Source: Thalassia testudinum | Taxonomy: Eukaryota; Streptophyta; Magnoliopsida; Alismatales; Hydrocharitaceae | Reading direction: 5' to 3' | NCBI GenBank assembly: GCA_037157565.1 | Contig: JAZHRO010000013.1 | Location: 116,078,001-116,142,000 of the forward strand | DNA length: 64,000 nucleotides | Shown here: in pieces, positions 11,659 through 21,999 of the stretch | Numbering within the stretch: position 1 is the first letter of the stretch | Layout of the letters: the number at the start of each line of letters is the position of its first letter | Made by a program: the position numbers and the translations under genes | Notes under the pieces: model-generated | Seen by the model: the letters and a program-made list of their open reading frames with translations, nothing else | Told to the model about the DNA's origin: nothing | Databases searched by the model: none

Positions 11659-12228
11659 TACCCCCATGCTTATCTTTTACTAGTCCCTAGCAAAATTAAA
11701 CTACATGCTATGTATAAAATCAAAATTAGGATTAGATCGCTTAGGCCTAAGTCATTTACTAACAATAGAAAATTTCAACTAAGGTTCTAAACTACGAAGA
11801 CTCAACAGTACCCGGGTGTCTGCCAGAATGCAGACCGCCCAAGTTCTCGCCTTATTTGAGAAGGGAAGAAATATATATTTTTTTATTTTTCTTCTTTTCT
11901 AATTTTTTTGTACTTTTGGAGTTTGAGAGTTACGGGATAACTTTTTACGGCTACCCCACCCGCCCAAGACTCGAAAAGGATTCTAAGTACTAAGCATCTT
12001 TGTGAAAAAGTGATAGACTCACAAAACGGCTGTTAAGACGGACTTCGGGTTTCTACGACCCTAGGTGACCTTGCCTAAAGGTTTATCTTTACGATCGGTA
12101 GCTTTCTCCCTACTTCTTTTATTTATGGGGTCAACACAAGGGTGAATCCAGTGTATATCTCCCCGATTTATTCTACTTCCCCGCTTCTTTCCTACGTGTC
12201 TTGGGAATTATTGTGTATTTTTATGAGC

Positions 12229-12286
12229 TGGGCTCTAGACAACCGGCCAATGGGCTGTTACCCACGACCACTTGCCAGCCATACTC
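12229..12286 (-). repeat. 3'-region motif, element B distal copy
   Basis: On the minus strand it reads GTATGGCTGGCAAGTGGTCG then GGGTAACAGCCC and GGTTGTCTAGAGCCCA. TGGGT and GCCCA can pair around an AACA loop. It matches the second copy in F (62,210-62,264). Confidence 0.8.
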
Positions 12287-12450
12287 GTGCGGTGAAGTGT
12301 GGCTTTATTATTTTCTTTTTTTATTTTCTCCTTTTTCTATTTTTTTCTTTTTGGGTGTTTCTTTTTTTTTTCTTTTTTCTCTTTTTTAAGTAGGTGGCTT
12401 CCCTGATCTAAGATTTACCTAAAGGCAGTACAACGAAAATGGTCTTGTGG

Positions 12451-12510
12451 CTGGGCTCTGGACAACCGGCCGATGAGCTGTTACCACCGACAACTTGCCA
12501 GCATACCACC
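12451..12510 (-). repeat. 3'-region motif, element B proximal copy
   Basis: Second copy of the same block within B, about 165 bases from the other. It is followed on the minus strand by the conserved GGGAAGCCACCTA stretch, which is exactly the place where B itself inserted into A. Confidence 0.8.
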
Positions 12511-13073
12511 CAAGTCGGTCCATTAGCTACCCAATTTCCGTAAAAACCACCGAAAAGTGGGTCAGTGCGAATAGTGTGTAGATGCTTAGCCTTAAAATCC
12601 CCCCAAATCAGAGGGCGGGTTGATAAGTCGTATACTTATCATCCCAATTTATTTACCAACTTAAAATGAATTTTAATTGGCGAGGACTCGAGACTAAGTC
12701 CACATTCGAGTGGACACCCGGGCTAATTAAGCCTGAAGACCTGAAGAGTCTAAGTGTTTAGGTCCTCTTGTATCATTTCCTAGAGTTAATAACTTCCAAA
12801 TGCCTAAGTTCTCTTTTCCTAATTTCTTTTTTTTTTTAATTTTCAATTTTTTTTAATTTTATAAGAAACTAAAAGAAATTCTACGGAGTTAACATAATGA
12901 TTTCAGGAATTGATTATCCATCCCCCCATGCCTAAATGATGCAATGTCCTCATTGTAAAAATAAAGACATGAAAAGGGTAGAGTAAACAGAACATCACCT
13001 GAGTGTCATGAAAATCTGGTCAGCTCCACAGAGAGAAGGGTGTATGCACACGTGCTAAGTTTAATGCCTTCAG

Positions 13074-14783
13074 CTAGGCATAGCATACATACAAAGACGA
13101 GATTGAGAATTCACAGACGCAGTTCAGAATCAAAATCAAAATATTGATCCTGAAACCTGCCAGCAGAAGATATCCACAGACGTGGACGAGATTATGGTGT
13201 AGACCCATGCCCCAGGGTCGAGTGGTTCTCAGGTTCTGGATGAAAATCACCCAGAACCGAAGGTTGTTGTGTTTGCGAGGCCGAGCTTGTGGTTTAGTGG
13301 TGTGCAACCCAAGACCAAAGTGTCGGACAACGGGTAAAGATGGTTCAATAGGTGCGATTGTCCACTTAACATCTAGGTCAGAAAAATAATCAGTTATTTC
13401 AAGCTTGGGTTGCACGTGAAAGATATCATAAGGGTCCTGGTAGAAAGTAGGTGGTTTTAAGTCAATAGGTACCCTTAGATCCAAAATCAAACTTCCCTCA
13501 GAATTAGCCTCCCAAATCTTTATTTCAACAATTCTATCCTCCAACATCAAGGGCTTAGGCTTCGGAACCTCTAACATATTATTCACCCCATATGATTCTC
13601 CCAAGTCCAGAAATCATGGCTGAATCAAGATTGACTTGGGCACAAAGATCTCAGAAGTCATCTCTTCAGGGTGCAAATGAGGACTGGGGTCACTGATTGA
13701 ATCATCAAGATTCGGATCCTCCAAGTTAACCCCAACTAAATCCAAATCTTCAATAATTGGGCTATCAACTGGTTTGCCATATTCCTCAAGCCCATTTGTC
13801 TCACTAAAATCCTCTTCCTTAAGTTCAAGTGAGACTTCGCCAAAAGATTCTTCACCCTCAGAGTCAAAGAATTGATGATCCTCATTTATATATGTCTCAA
13901 AATCACATGTCATTTCATGGTCCGTGAAGACATATTTTTCCTCGCTCCCTGGCTCAGGGATCTCGGGTGAATCAATCGGTTCATCCTTAAATGGTTGCTC
14001 TAGCCCATCCTGGTCATCCCTAGTCTCAGAAAATGTATCCCCCCCGACAGGTGCCTGAGCGGGTTCAAACATTGGCTCTCCTGAAGGGGGTTCATCTTGA
14101 GAATCATCCCAAGATTTGACTAGTGCAACCACAAATTTCATCCTCAACCTCGACAATTTCCCAAGAAGGAACTCACCCAAGTCCCTATCCCTAACACTTT
14201 GGAGCAAATCCAATAGAGAACTATTAAGTTCATCAATCATTTTGATCATAGGCTCCAGTGCTTCAGTGCATGGTGTTGGCTGAGCTTCTAAAGATTGTAT
14301 AGTGTTCCTCAAATTAGCCAACACCCTATCCTGGATCTGGTTCACCTGAACCGACTGGTTCGGTTCAGGTTTGGGTGGGTTCAGGTTAAATCTAGGGGAT
14401 TCAAGATGTCGAGGTTCTCGGGTTCCTCCCTGGTAGTAGGTCATCATGGATTGTTCAAAGAAGGGTGATGACCTATTTTCAATGGAATACTGGGGAGGGT
14501 ATGTGTTATAATCATTATATTCTTCCTGATTATAGATCTGGTTGGTTTGGTCATCAAAGGATGGAGATCCATAATCATTATAGCTCTGGGAAGGATAATA
14601 ATCATAGTCTTGTTGTCTAGGGTTAGGCCCTGGACACTGAGGTCCGGATTCATATCCCCAATCAAAGTCATCCCTGCTAGTAGATGGATAATTATAAGTC
14701 AAGTCGGGATAGTAATCATCTTGGGGATAAGTGGTGGTAAGAGGATAGGATGTGAAATGTGTGTACGATGTGGAAGTGTACAT
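13074..14783 (-). pseudogene. Element B internal ORF of unknown function (best-preserved copy)
   Basis: From the ATG at 14,783 (the Met aligned with element A; an in-frame Met 16 codons upstream, at 14,831, is less likely) one frame runs about 389 codons to a TGA at 13,614-13,616 and then continues in the same frame to 13,074. Element D has Arg (CGA) at that TGA, so it looks like a single CpG-type change and the ancestral protein was near 560 residues. The N-terminal ~150 residues are rich in Tyr, Pro, Asp, Ser and Gln and look disordered. Then come a helical segment with RDRDLGEFLLGKLSRLRMKF, about 170 strongly acidic residues, and a C-terminal part with LDLRVPIDLKPPTFYQDPYD. No CCHC knuckle, protease, RT, RNase H or integrase motif is visible. 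I do not recognise the family. Confidence 0.8.
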
Positions 14784-16020
14784 GGTGAAGTAAGGAAGGA
14801 AATCAGAAGAGAAAGGAGCCCTACAATACAAAAATACAAGCCTATCCTTAGTTTGGGTAGCCTAAAGGTCTACAGACTCTCAGAATCCATCCTAAGATTA
14901 TAGACGATTTACTTTACTTATGTCCAGACAATCCAACCAATTAGGAGGGACTGGGGAGAAGGTTCTTCCTTTGGCTTGCACCTTCGGTTCCTAGTGTACC
15001 CCCCAGCCACGGTCGTTTGACGCTACTCCCCTAGCTAGACATCAGATTGACTAGTATAAGTACGTTAATCATGAACAAACTTAATCTGGATCCCGACGAG
15101 CGAACCTGTCCTTAGGCCAACGTCTAATCAATTTTAGTTAGGCTTGGGAAAATTGTGCTTCAGGAATGTGATGGGCCCTTTAGATGGGTTGTGCCCTTAA
15201 TGATCAGTTAAAATGTGTGTGTGTGCACAACCAGGGTTTGCAAACAAGGTTATTTGATGATGTGTCTTTTAGAGTTCAACCTTGTTTAGTAGCTTTTAGG
15301 GTTTAATCTTAGGTATATTCAATCAAGTTTAGGAAAACACTCCAAGTTTTGCAAGCACTGGTGATGATATATTCCTTTAAAAATCAAAGAAAAAAAAATG
15401 TGGAGTGCCTGGTTCAACCTTAAGAATCAACCCTAAGTGGCAAGCTACTTGATGAATCGCTTTTATCTTAAGTGGTGTGGCCTAAACAATTCAATCAATT
15501 GGCCTATTGCACCACTTAGTTAAGGCACACAGAAATTTTTTAACCTATTCAGATTTCTACTCACTTATTTGTTTGTTGAATTAAGTGTACCGGGTCCACA
15601 GGTCAGATCCCGGTTAAGTGGTAGAATCGATGTGATTGTGCACCTTAGGGTGAGAAGTTGTGGGTGTTAAGTGTGTGGCTTACAGAAAATCCCACAATCA
15701 GATAACACTTTTTTTTTTACTTTTACTTAAGTGGATGGCGAGGTGAGTGGAGGTGGCAAACAAGCAACCAAATCTATCCTAGGGTTCATAAAAAACACCT
15801 AAGTTGATTTGGGTTTGAGTTATTCGATTATGGAGTGAAAACTAAGGTGGGGGTGGTATGGGGGACACTTACAGAGTACTCTACCCGCACTTTACTCCGA
15901 TCTACCGCACTTGGATCTCCATGCTAGGGTACCTGCAAGACAGTAGATCAAAGACAAGTAGGGTTAGTGCTATGTAAATGCAAAGAAACGCAATAAACAA
16001 TAAAGTAAATTTCGTTGCCT
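14784..16020 (-). other. Element B leader
   Basis: Non-coding, 1.2 kb. A splice-acceptor-like tract (minus strand TTTTTGTATTGTAG) lies shortly upstream of the ORF near 14,820-14,835. The conserved leader block shared with A and F is at 14,953-15,022. Confidence 0.75.
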
Positions 16021-16037
16021 CCCCAGCAACGGCGCCA
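16021..16037 (-). promoter_or_regulatory. Primer-binding site of element B (tRNA-Asp type)
   Basis: Minus strand TGGCGCCGTTGCTGGGG, one mismatch to the exact tRNA-Asp complement, three bases from the LTR end at 16,041. Confidence 0.9.
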
Positions 16038-16040
16038 AAA

Positions 16041-16311
16041 TGGTCGCGCGTGCTTCGCGTGTTTAGAAATCGGGGTTACAAGTAACCTATCGTCGTAGTT
16101 GCAAAACACGTCGATCAAATAAAATTTATACCGAAACTCCAAGGGAGTCCCGGGTCAAACACAGGGAGGCGACGTTTACTTTAATTGAAAACCGCGCTTC
16201 GATTTTATTTGTTTTTGGTCATTTTTATCTTTTCTAATTTTTTTGGTTTTTAGCAGGCAAGAGGTCAGGTTGATGAGTTCTAGCTAATCTACTTGCAAGA
16301 ATATATATATT

Positions 16312-16342
<31 letters not shown>

Positions 16343-17782
16343 CAAACATCTATTTATCAAGAATTGTTTGTTACAACTATGAAAGCATAAAAAGATAGAA
16401 TGAGGTGAGAGAAATCCCCATCGACGGTTGCTCGAAGGACGACTCACTCTGACGTCGCCTGGAGGAAGGTGGTGAGGAGCGGGACGAAGGAGGACGGAGC
16501 CGGAGGACAGAGGATGGGGTAGGACGATGTCGCGGCGAGGATCTTCTTCCCGAAGGGCGGTGAGAGGACGGCCACGGGATGCTCCACGAAGGGGGGTGAG
16601 AGGACGGAAAACTATTTGATTTTACTCTAGAGGAGCATCCTAGGCTTGGGATAAGCTCTCTCTAGAGCCTTGGAGGTGGTGAGAGGAAGAAAGGAAGAGA
16701 TGGCTTGGAAGGGGGGGTGAAGGCCCTTTTATAGTGGTGGAGAAGAGGCTAAAAATGGATAAAGGACCTCTAGCAATCTCCAGACCGTCGCTGGAAGCGT
16801 TGCTGTAGACAGCTTACCTCCACCCACGGCCATCACTAGCTCTGCTGGCTTGCAATGAAACAGCGACGGCTGTAAGCGTCGCTGTAGGTCAATCCAGCTG
16901 TCGCTGAAAGCTGGCGCCAACCGCCCCTTGCGCCCGCGCCGCCTGCCCCGCTCTTCACGAGCGCTGACCGCGCGCACCCAACTGTGTGCGCGTGTGCTGT
17001 GCGCTGGCATGCGCGCTTGCAATGAGCTGGCCCACGTGTACGTGCGTGCGCTACCGCTGCAGCTGCCGCTGCGCTGCACTCCAACTGCCGCCCAATTGCA
17101 AATTGGAGGGGCTGCGGGGAATCGAACCCGCGCCTCTCCTTTGCAAGCAGCTGCGTCAACCAGTGCGCCACGTCACCCTTTGTGTCGCGAGGAGGAAATC
17201 GGTGCAGACGCTTCCCAGCCGTTGGATCTTGATCCAACGGCTAGAATTAACGGTGTAGATGATGAGGGAGAGTGGGCGGTGACTGCTGGCTAGGTTTGGG
17301 CGGCCTAGATGGCGCCACATGACGCCATCTGGGCCGTCCGTCTTCTTCTTCTTGCAGAGGGTGCCACGATGCTCAGATCGGGATGATTTTTGCGATGCCG
17401 GACTGCGATCGTCGCTCCGGATCCATCCGTACGGTCGAATTTTCCATCCGAAACCCGTATGGATGTCGCATTGCCCCCTTGGCCGTTGATCTTCCTCGGG
17501 CTTAATGTGATGCTACGGGACTCCGATCTGGACGATTTCAGAGGCGTTAATCTCCGATCGTCATCCCGATCAGATCCGTATGGTCTGATCATCCATCTGA
17601 GGCCTTGAGATAAATCTTCTCTTCTCCTGACCATAAAAAGGACCTAATTAACCAAAAATATAAACAACTACTCTAAATGCAAAATGATGCATGCTTTGAG
17701 ATATTTATATCATGATATGCAGTGCTAAGCCTATGAACTATCACAAATAAGCATTTTACGATGAATTTAGACATGTTTATCA
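16041..17782 (-). mobile_element. Element B 5' LTR (1,742 bp)
   Basis: Pairs with 9,899-11,658 along its whole length. TATA box (inverted) near 16,729-16,737. A CT/GA microsatellite lies at 16,312-16,341. The best-preserved tRNA-like stretch of this LTR family lies at 17,110-17,173. Confidence 0.94.
17110..17173 (-). other. tRNA-like sequence inside the element B 5' LTR
   Basis: Minus strand: GTGGCGCACTGGTTGACGC (A-box-like) then, about 25 bases on, GCGGGTTCGATTCCCCGC (B-box-like, with a 5-bp T-stem-like pairing GCGGG/CCCGC). The anticodon-stem region does not pair well. It lies in U3, in the same orientation as the element, upstream of the TATA box. Confidence 0.6.
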
Positions 17783-17787
17783 GCCAC

Positions 17788-18514
17788 CTACTTTAAAAAA
17801 AGCCAAAACAAAATAAAAAGAAAAAGAAAAAATATATATATCGAAAAAGGAGAAAAAATAAAAAATAAACAAAACCACACTTCACTGCACGAGTATGGCT
17901 GGCAAGTTGCTGTGGGTAACAGCCCATTGGTCGGTTGTCCAGAGCCCAACTCACAAAAATGCACAATAATTCCCAAAACACTTAGGGAAGAAGCAGGGAA
18001 GTAGAATAAACTGAGGAGATATACACTGGGTTCACCCTTGTGTTGACCCTATAAATAAAAGAAGTAGGGAGAAAGCTACCAATCTAAAAGATAAACATTT
18101 AGGCAAGGTCACCTAGGGTTGTAGAAACCTAAAGTCCATTTCAACGGTCGCCTAGTGTATTTTTCACTATTTTCACAAGATGCTTAACACTTAGAGTCCT
18201 TTTTGAGTCTTAGGCGGGTCGGGTAGCCGTAAAAAGTTATCCCAGAACTCTCAAACTCCAAAAGTACAAAAAAATTAGAAAAGAAGAAAAATAAAAAAAT
18301 GTATCTTCCTTTTTCAAATAAGGTGAGGACTTGGGCGGTCTGCATTCTGGTAGACACCTGGGTACTTTTGAGTTTTCATTATTTAGGACCTTAGTTGAAA
18401 TTTTCTATTATTAATAAGCGACTTAGGCCTAAATGATCTAATCCTAATTTTATTTTTATACATAGCATGTAGTTTGATTTTGCTAGGGACTAGCAAATGA
18501 TAGGCATGGGGGTA
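17788..18514 (+). other. Element A 3' region, part 2, with polypurine tract
   Basis: Continuation of A after the B insertion. It holds a poly-A-rich tract (17,794-17,870), the second ~60-nt motif (17,893-17,948), the palindrome TTTGCTAGGGACTAGCAAA at 18,479-18,497 and the polypurine tract GGCATGGGGGTA at 18,503-18,514 directly before the 3' LTR. Confidence 0.85.
17893..17948 (+). repeat. 3'-region motif, element A copy 2
   Basis: GTATGGCTGGCAAGTTGC then GTGGGTAACAGCCCATTGG then GGTTGTCCAGAGCCCA. Nearly identical to the second copies in B and F. Confidence 0.85.
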
Positions 18515-19898
18515 TGATATAGACACATCTATTTAGGTTAAAATGCCTATTTATGCATGTTCCTAGGCTTAGATTTGCATTCCATATTATAAATATTACA
18601 TAGCATGCATCATTCTGCATTTAGAGTAGTTGTGTATATTTTAGCTTAATTGCATCCTTTTTGTGGTCAGGAGAGAAGGAAATTTATTTCAGAGCCTCGG
18701 ATTGACAATTCGACCGTACGGATCTGATCAGGACAACGATCGGAGTCCAACGCCTCCAAAATCGCCTTGATCGGAGTCCTGTAGCACCATATGCAATCCG
18801 AGGAGATCAACGAGCAAGGGACTAGGTGACGTAATTCGAAGCTTCAAACAACAAATCCGACCACACAAATGGATTCAGGTCAACGATCGCAACCCAATAG
18901 CTCGAAAATCGACTCAATCCAACCTCTGTAGTAGCCCCTACAACAGAAAGATGGACGACCCAGATCGTGCCACGTGGTGCAACCCAAGCCACCCATGCGC
19001 ACGCATGCGCCACAGCACGTGCACAGCAGCGCGAGTGTGTGCGCGCACGTGAAGGCATGTGACATGGGCGTGCGAAGCGCGCGCCAACGCAGCGGTGGGT
19101 GGAAGCGTAGGCTGTCTTCAGCAACGTTTGTGATGGATCTTTAGCGATGTTTATGATCATCACTAAATGTCCTATATACGAATTTGATTCTTTCCTCCAC
19201 TATAAAAGGACCCCTACCCCTCCCATTTTTCTTCATCTCTTCCTTTCTTCCTCTTACCACCTCCAAGACTCTAGAGAGTGCTTGTCCCAAGCCCAGGATG
19301 CTCTTCTAGAGTAGAAAATCAAATAGTTTTCCCTCCCCTCATCCCCATTCATGGAGCATCTCATGGTCGTCCTCTCACTGCCCTTTGGGAAGAAGATCCT
19401 TGCTGCAACACCATTTACCCCATCCTTCATCCTCCGACTCTGTCTTCCTTCGTCCCACTCCTCACCACCTTCCTCTAGGTGACATCAAAGCGAGTCATCC
19501 TCCGAGCGACCGTCGAGAGGGATTTCTCTCACCTCATTCTATCTTTTTATGCTTTCATAGTGTAGATTTTCCCCTTTCATGGTGTAACAAACATTCATTT
19601 ATAAATAGATGATTGTTTCTCTCTCTCTCTTATATTGTTGCAAGTAGATTAGCTAGAAGCCATCGACCTGATCTCTTGCTTGCTAAAAATACTAAAAAAA
19701 TTAGAAAAGATAAAAACAACCAAAACAAATAAAAGAGAAGCACGGATTTTTATAAAACCAAATGTTCACCTCCCCATGTTTAACCTGGGACTCACTTTCG
19801 AGTTTCAGTTATAAATTTTTTCTGATAGACGCATTTTGCGAGCTACGACTACAGATCCTCCGAACCCCGATTTTAATACGCAAACCACACCCCCATCA
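18515..19898 (+). mobile_element. Element A 3' LTR (1,384 bp)
   Basis: Starts TGATATAGACACATC right after the polypurine tract and ends ...CCCCCATCA, followed by the target duplication CCCTA. TATA box near 19,199. Many substitutions against the 5' LTR indicate age. Confidence 0.93.
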
Positions 19899-19903
19899 CC
19901 CTA

Positions 19904-21074
19904 CAACCTATCCTAGCCATCCACCTACCCCCTTCTAGAACCCTAAGTTGGCGCTACCTAAGCCCCCTTCTAGAACCTTATTTTGGCAGCAACTCAATAG
20001 ACACCACAACGTATAACTACCCCCTTGCATCCTTTGAATTGACCCAACATCAATCCACCCTAGGATCCTTAACCACCATCCTAAACCTAATCCTAGCCCT
20101 TCATCATCTCCACGCCAACCCCCGTCCATCCTACTCTATTTATACCCACCTAACCATCACTAAAAACCTATCCTCCATTTAGTTTTATTCTACCTTACAC
20201 CCACCATAACCCACGGCCAAGGAAGGAGAAGGGAAGAAGATTAAGGAGGCATCCTATCTGCCCCCTTGGTGCCTTCTTCCTCTTCTCTCTTCTTCCCTGT
20301 GCCACGCCAAGGAGGAGGAGCATTCCATTCAAGGAGGATGGCCAGGCATTGGAGGAGAACAAGGGTGGTGCACGCCTACCCTTGGAGGAGCAACTAAGGT
20401 GGAAGCATCCACCTTGGAGGAGCCAAGACATGCCCCCTTCTAGGGCTTGCCAGGAGGAGACCATATCTTGGTTCAAGAAGAAGGAGAAGGAGGGGCCCTT
20501 TTTAACTACAAGAACAGCCGTAATTGGAGCAAGAGCTTCATCCTCTTCACCATCATCATCCAGAATTTTTGTTCTATTCACTTTTTAGTTTTACTTTTTG
20601 TATTAGAAGCTTTCCTCTACAGTTGTAAAACAAAAATCCTTTTTAAATCAAGTTGCCTTCTTTCCAAATTTTTGTCGCAATTGCTTTCCTTGTTTGTAGC
20701 ACTTTTTCACTCCCTCCTCCTAATTACTCTAGGCCTCCACATGCCTAGAGTGAGCTTAAGGAGAGGTCATTCTTGTCACTCTAGGATTAGCTTGTAGGTG
20801 TTAGTCTCTTTCCCGCCAACTATTTGCAAGTGCTCGTTATTTCAAAATCAAACAAAAATTATATATTGAAAATGGCAAACAAAAAGTTGATTTCTATTTT
20901 CAAGCAAGAGACTCGACTTTTACAAAGATTTGGCCCCCTTAGACAACCCTAGATACTTCCCCTATCTAGGATTACAAATTTAAAAGTGACTCGATTTTTG
21001 TGCGTTACAACGATAAAACCCTAATTTTACAAATCGCGTAAAAACCCAATCACGTGCTTAAGGATATATCAGGA
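19904..21074 (+). mobile_element. Solo LTR 'G', right half
   Basis: Continues the sequence broken at 4,824. A TATA-like TCTATTTATAC at 20,135-20,145 supports a promoter and plus orientation. The end TATATCAGGA pairs with the start TGCTGATA at 3,703. CACTA sequence resumes at 21,075. The open frames at 20,195-20,797 have no recognisable homology and are not called. Confidence 0.6.
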
Positions 21075-21460
21075 GGCATTGGGGCTGTCACCCCAATCGT
21101 AATTTACCTACATTAATTTTAAAAAATATATGTCAATCTTACTTTATAATAACTTTAAGATAAAGTTATAAATGAAATTACCTCCAACTGACGGAAGAAC
21201 TGCCTCTTCAGCTTTGCAGGCACCTTCCTCTAGAAGAAGTAGCAAATGGGAATAATGGAATTAACAATTGTGCCCACTCAACTGATAAAGCACGAGTAAT
21301 TCTCCACCTCCCCTATGGTTCTAAGCCTAATTGTTATTCTCACACACTTGAGGATACGCTGGAGGTCTAAATTTTTTGTCTTCCCCCGTCCTCTTGCTAG
21401 TCTACCTACATAAACATTAATCATATTCATTATATATTTTTGAAGTTATAATAAACTTTT
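21075..21460 (-). pseudogene. CACTA second ORF, N-terminal exons (Transposase_24 type)
   Basis: On the minus strand, 21,410 down to about 21,180 gives a peptide with RGKTKNLDLQRILK near its start and VPAKLKRQFFRQLE at its end before a GT splice-like border, as in plant Transposase_24 proteins. It is followed by a short exon near 21,075-21,115 (NYDWGDSP) that is cut by solo LTR G. The partner exons are at 2,600-3,702. An in-frame stop is present. Confidence 0.6.
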
Positions 21461-21478
21461 CTTAAACATATAAGTAAT

Positions 21479-21784
21479 TTACTTCTTAAAGGTATATGAT
21501 TTCTTAGCAAAACTTAAGCCGGTCGCTGAGGGATTGACATGAATTGGGGACATACTCCCCACCATCTCATCCTCCACCTCCTCGCCCTCCTCTCCCGCCT
21601 CCTCCCCATCCTCCTCCCCCTCCTCCTTATCTGATCCTCCATAATTTGGATCGTCCTCTACTCGATTGGCAAGGTCTGAGCAATCTCCTTCCTCTTTCCC
21701 TTCCCCTCCCCCATATGTAGTAAACGTGCCATCTCCCCAGGTCTTACAAAACGTGACTTGGGGGGTGGCTGAACCTACTGTCAA
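21479..21784 (-). pseudogene. Acidic reading frame between the two CACTA ORFs
   Basis: A 101-codon minus-strand frame with a long run of Glu, Asp and Gly (about residues 38-75). Its place between the tnp2 C-terminus and the second ORF suggests an exon or linker of a CACTA protein. Low complexity makes coding status uncertain. Confidence 0.35.
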
Positions 21785-21999
21785 AGGAGTGGCTGAGCCT
21801 ACTGTGAGGGGGGAGGCTGAGCCTAAGGAGATGAATCGGTCTACGTGGAGGGTTGTGTCTCAAGAGGACCCTTTCTCTTAAACAATTTCATCTATAACAA
21901 GTAAAAATGCAATAATTAATATAATTAAAAATCATTAATATATAAATCATTAATGAAAAAAGTTTGCTAAGCATAAAAAAAAATATTGTTAAAGAATTT

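Larger units (their letters stand above)
11659..13073 (-). other. Element B 3' region and polypurine tract
   Basis: Immediately right of the 3' LTR is the polypurine tract (minus strand GCATGGGGGTA at 11,659-11,669), then a palindrome TTTTGCTAG/CTAGTAAAA type at 11,675-11,695. Two copies of the ~60-nt motif are at 12,229-12,286 and 12,451-12,510. The CAATGAGGACATTG block with its G-run is at 12,917-12,955. Poly-T/poly-A tracts lie at about 12,300-12,390 and 12,826-12,860. No coding sequence. Confidence 0.8.
9899..17782 (-). mobile_element. Element B: complete non-autonomous Athila-like retrotransposon
   Basis: Inserted into element A on the opposite strand. The LTRs are 16,041-17,782 (5') and 9,899-11,658 (3'). 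The target duplication GCCAC is perfect (9,894-9,898 and 17,783-17,787), and the host sequence across the join matches the intact homologous site inside B itself (12,386-12,412). The internal region (4.4 kb) has a tRNA-Asp primer site at 16,021-16,037, a leader, one long reading frame of unknown function, a 3' region with two copies of the ~60-nt motif, and a polypurine tract at 11,659-11,670. It has no pol. Confidence 0.95.
4825..19898 (+). mobile_element. Element A: complete non-autonomous Athila-like retrotransposon, split by element B
   Basis: The two LTRs are 4,825-6,238 and 18,515-19,898. The flanking 5-bp duplication CCCTA is present on both sides (4,820-4,824 and 19,899-19,903), which fixes both ends. 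Inside are a degenerate tRNA-Asp primer site, a 1.2-kb leader, a decayed reading frame of unknown function, a long 3' region and a polypurine tract. There is no protease, RT, RNase H or integrase. Element B is inserted at 9,899 in the opposite orientation. A sits inside solo LTR G. Its LTRs have drifted more than those of B or F, as expected for an older insertion. Confidence 0.93.

Noticed and set aside
17110..17173. A real tRNA gene
   Set aside because: A and B boxes are tRNA-like but the anticodon arm and acceptor do not pair, so only a tRNA-like sequence is reported.
20195..20797. Open frames on both strands in solo LTR G
   Set aside because: They lie downstream of the LTR TATA-like site and have no recognisable domain.
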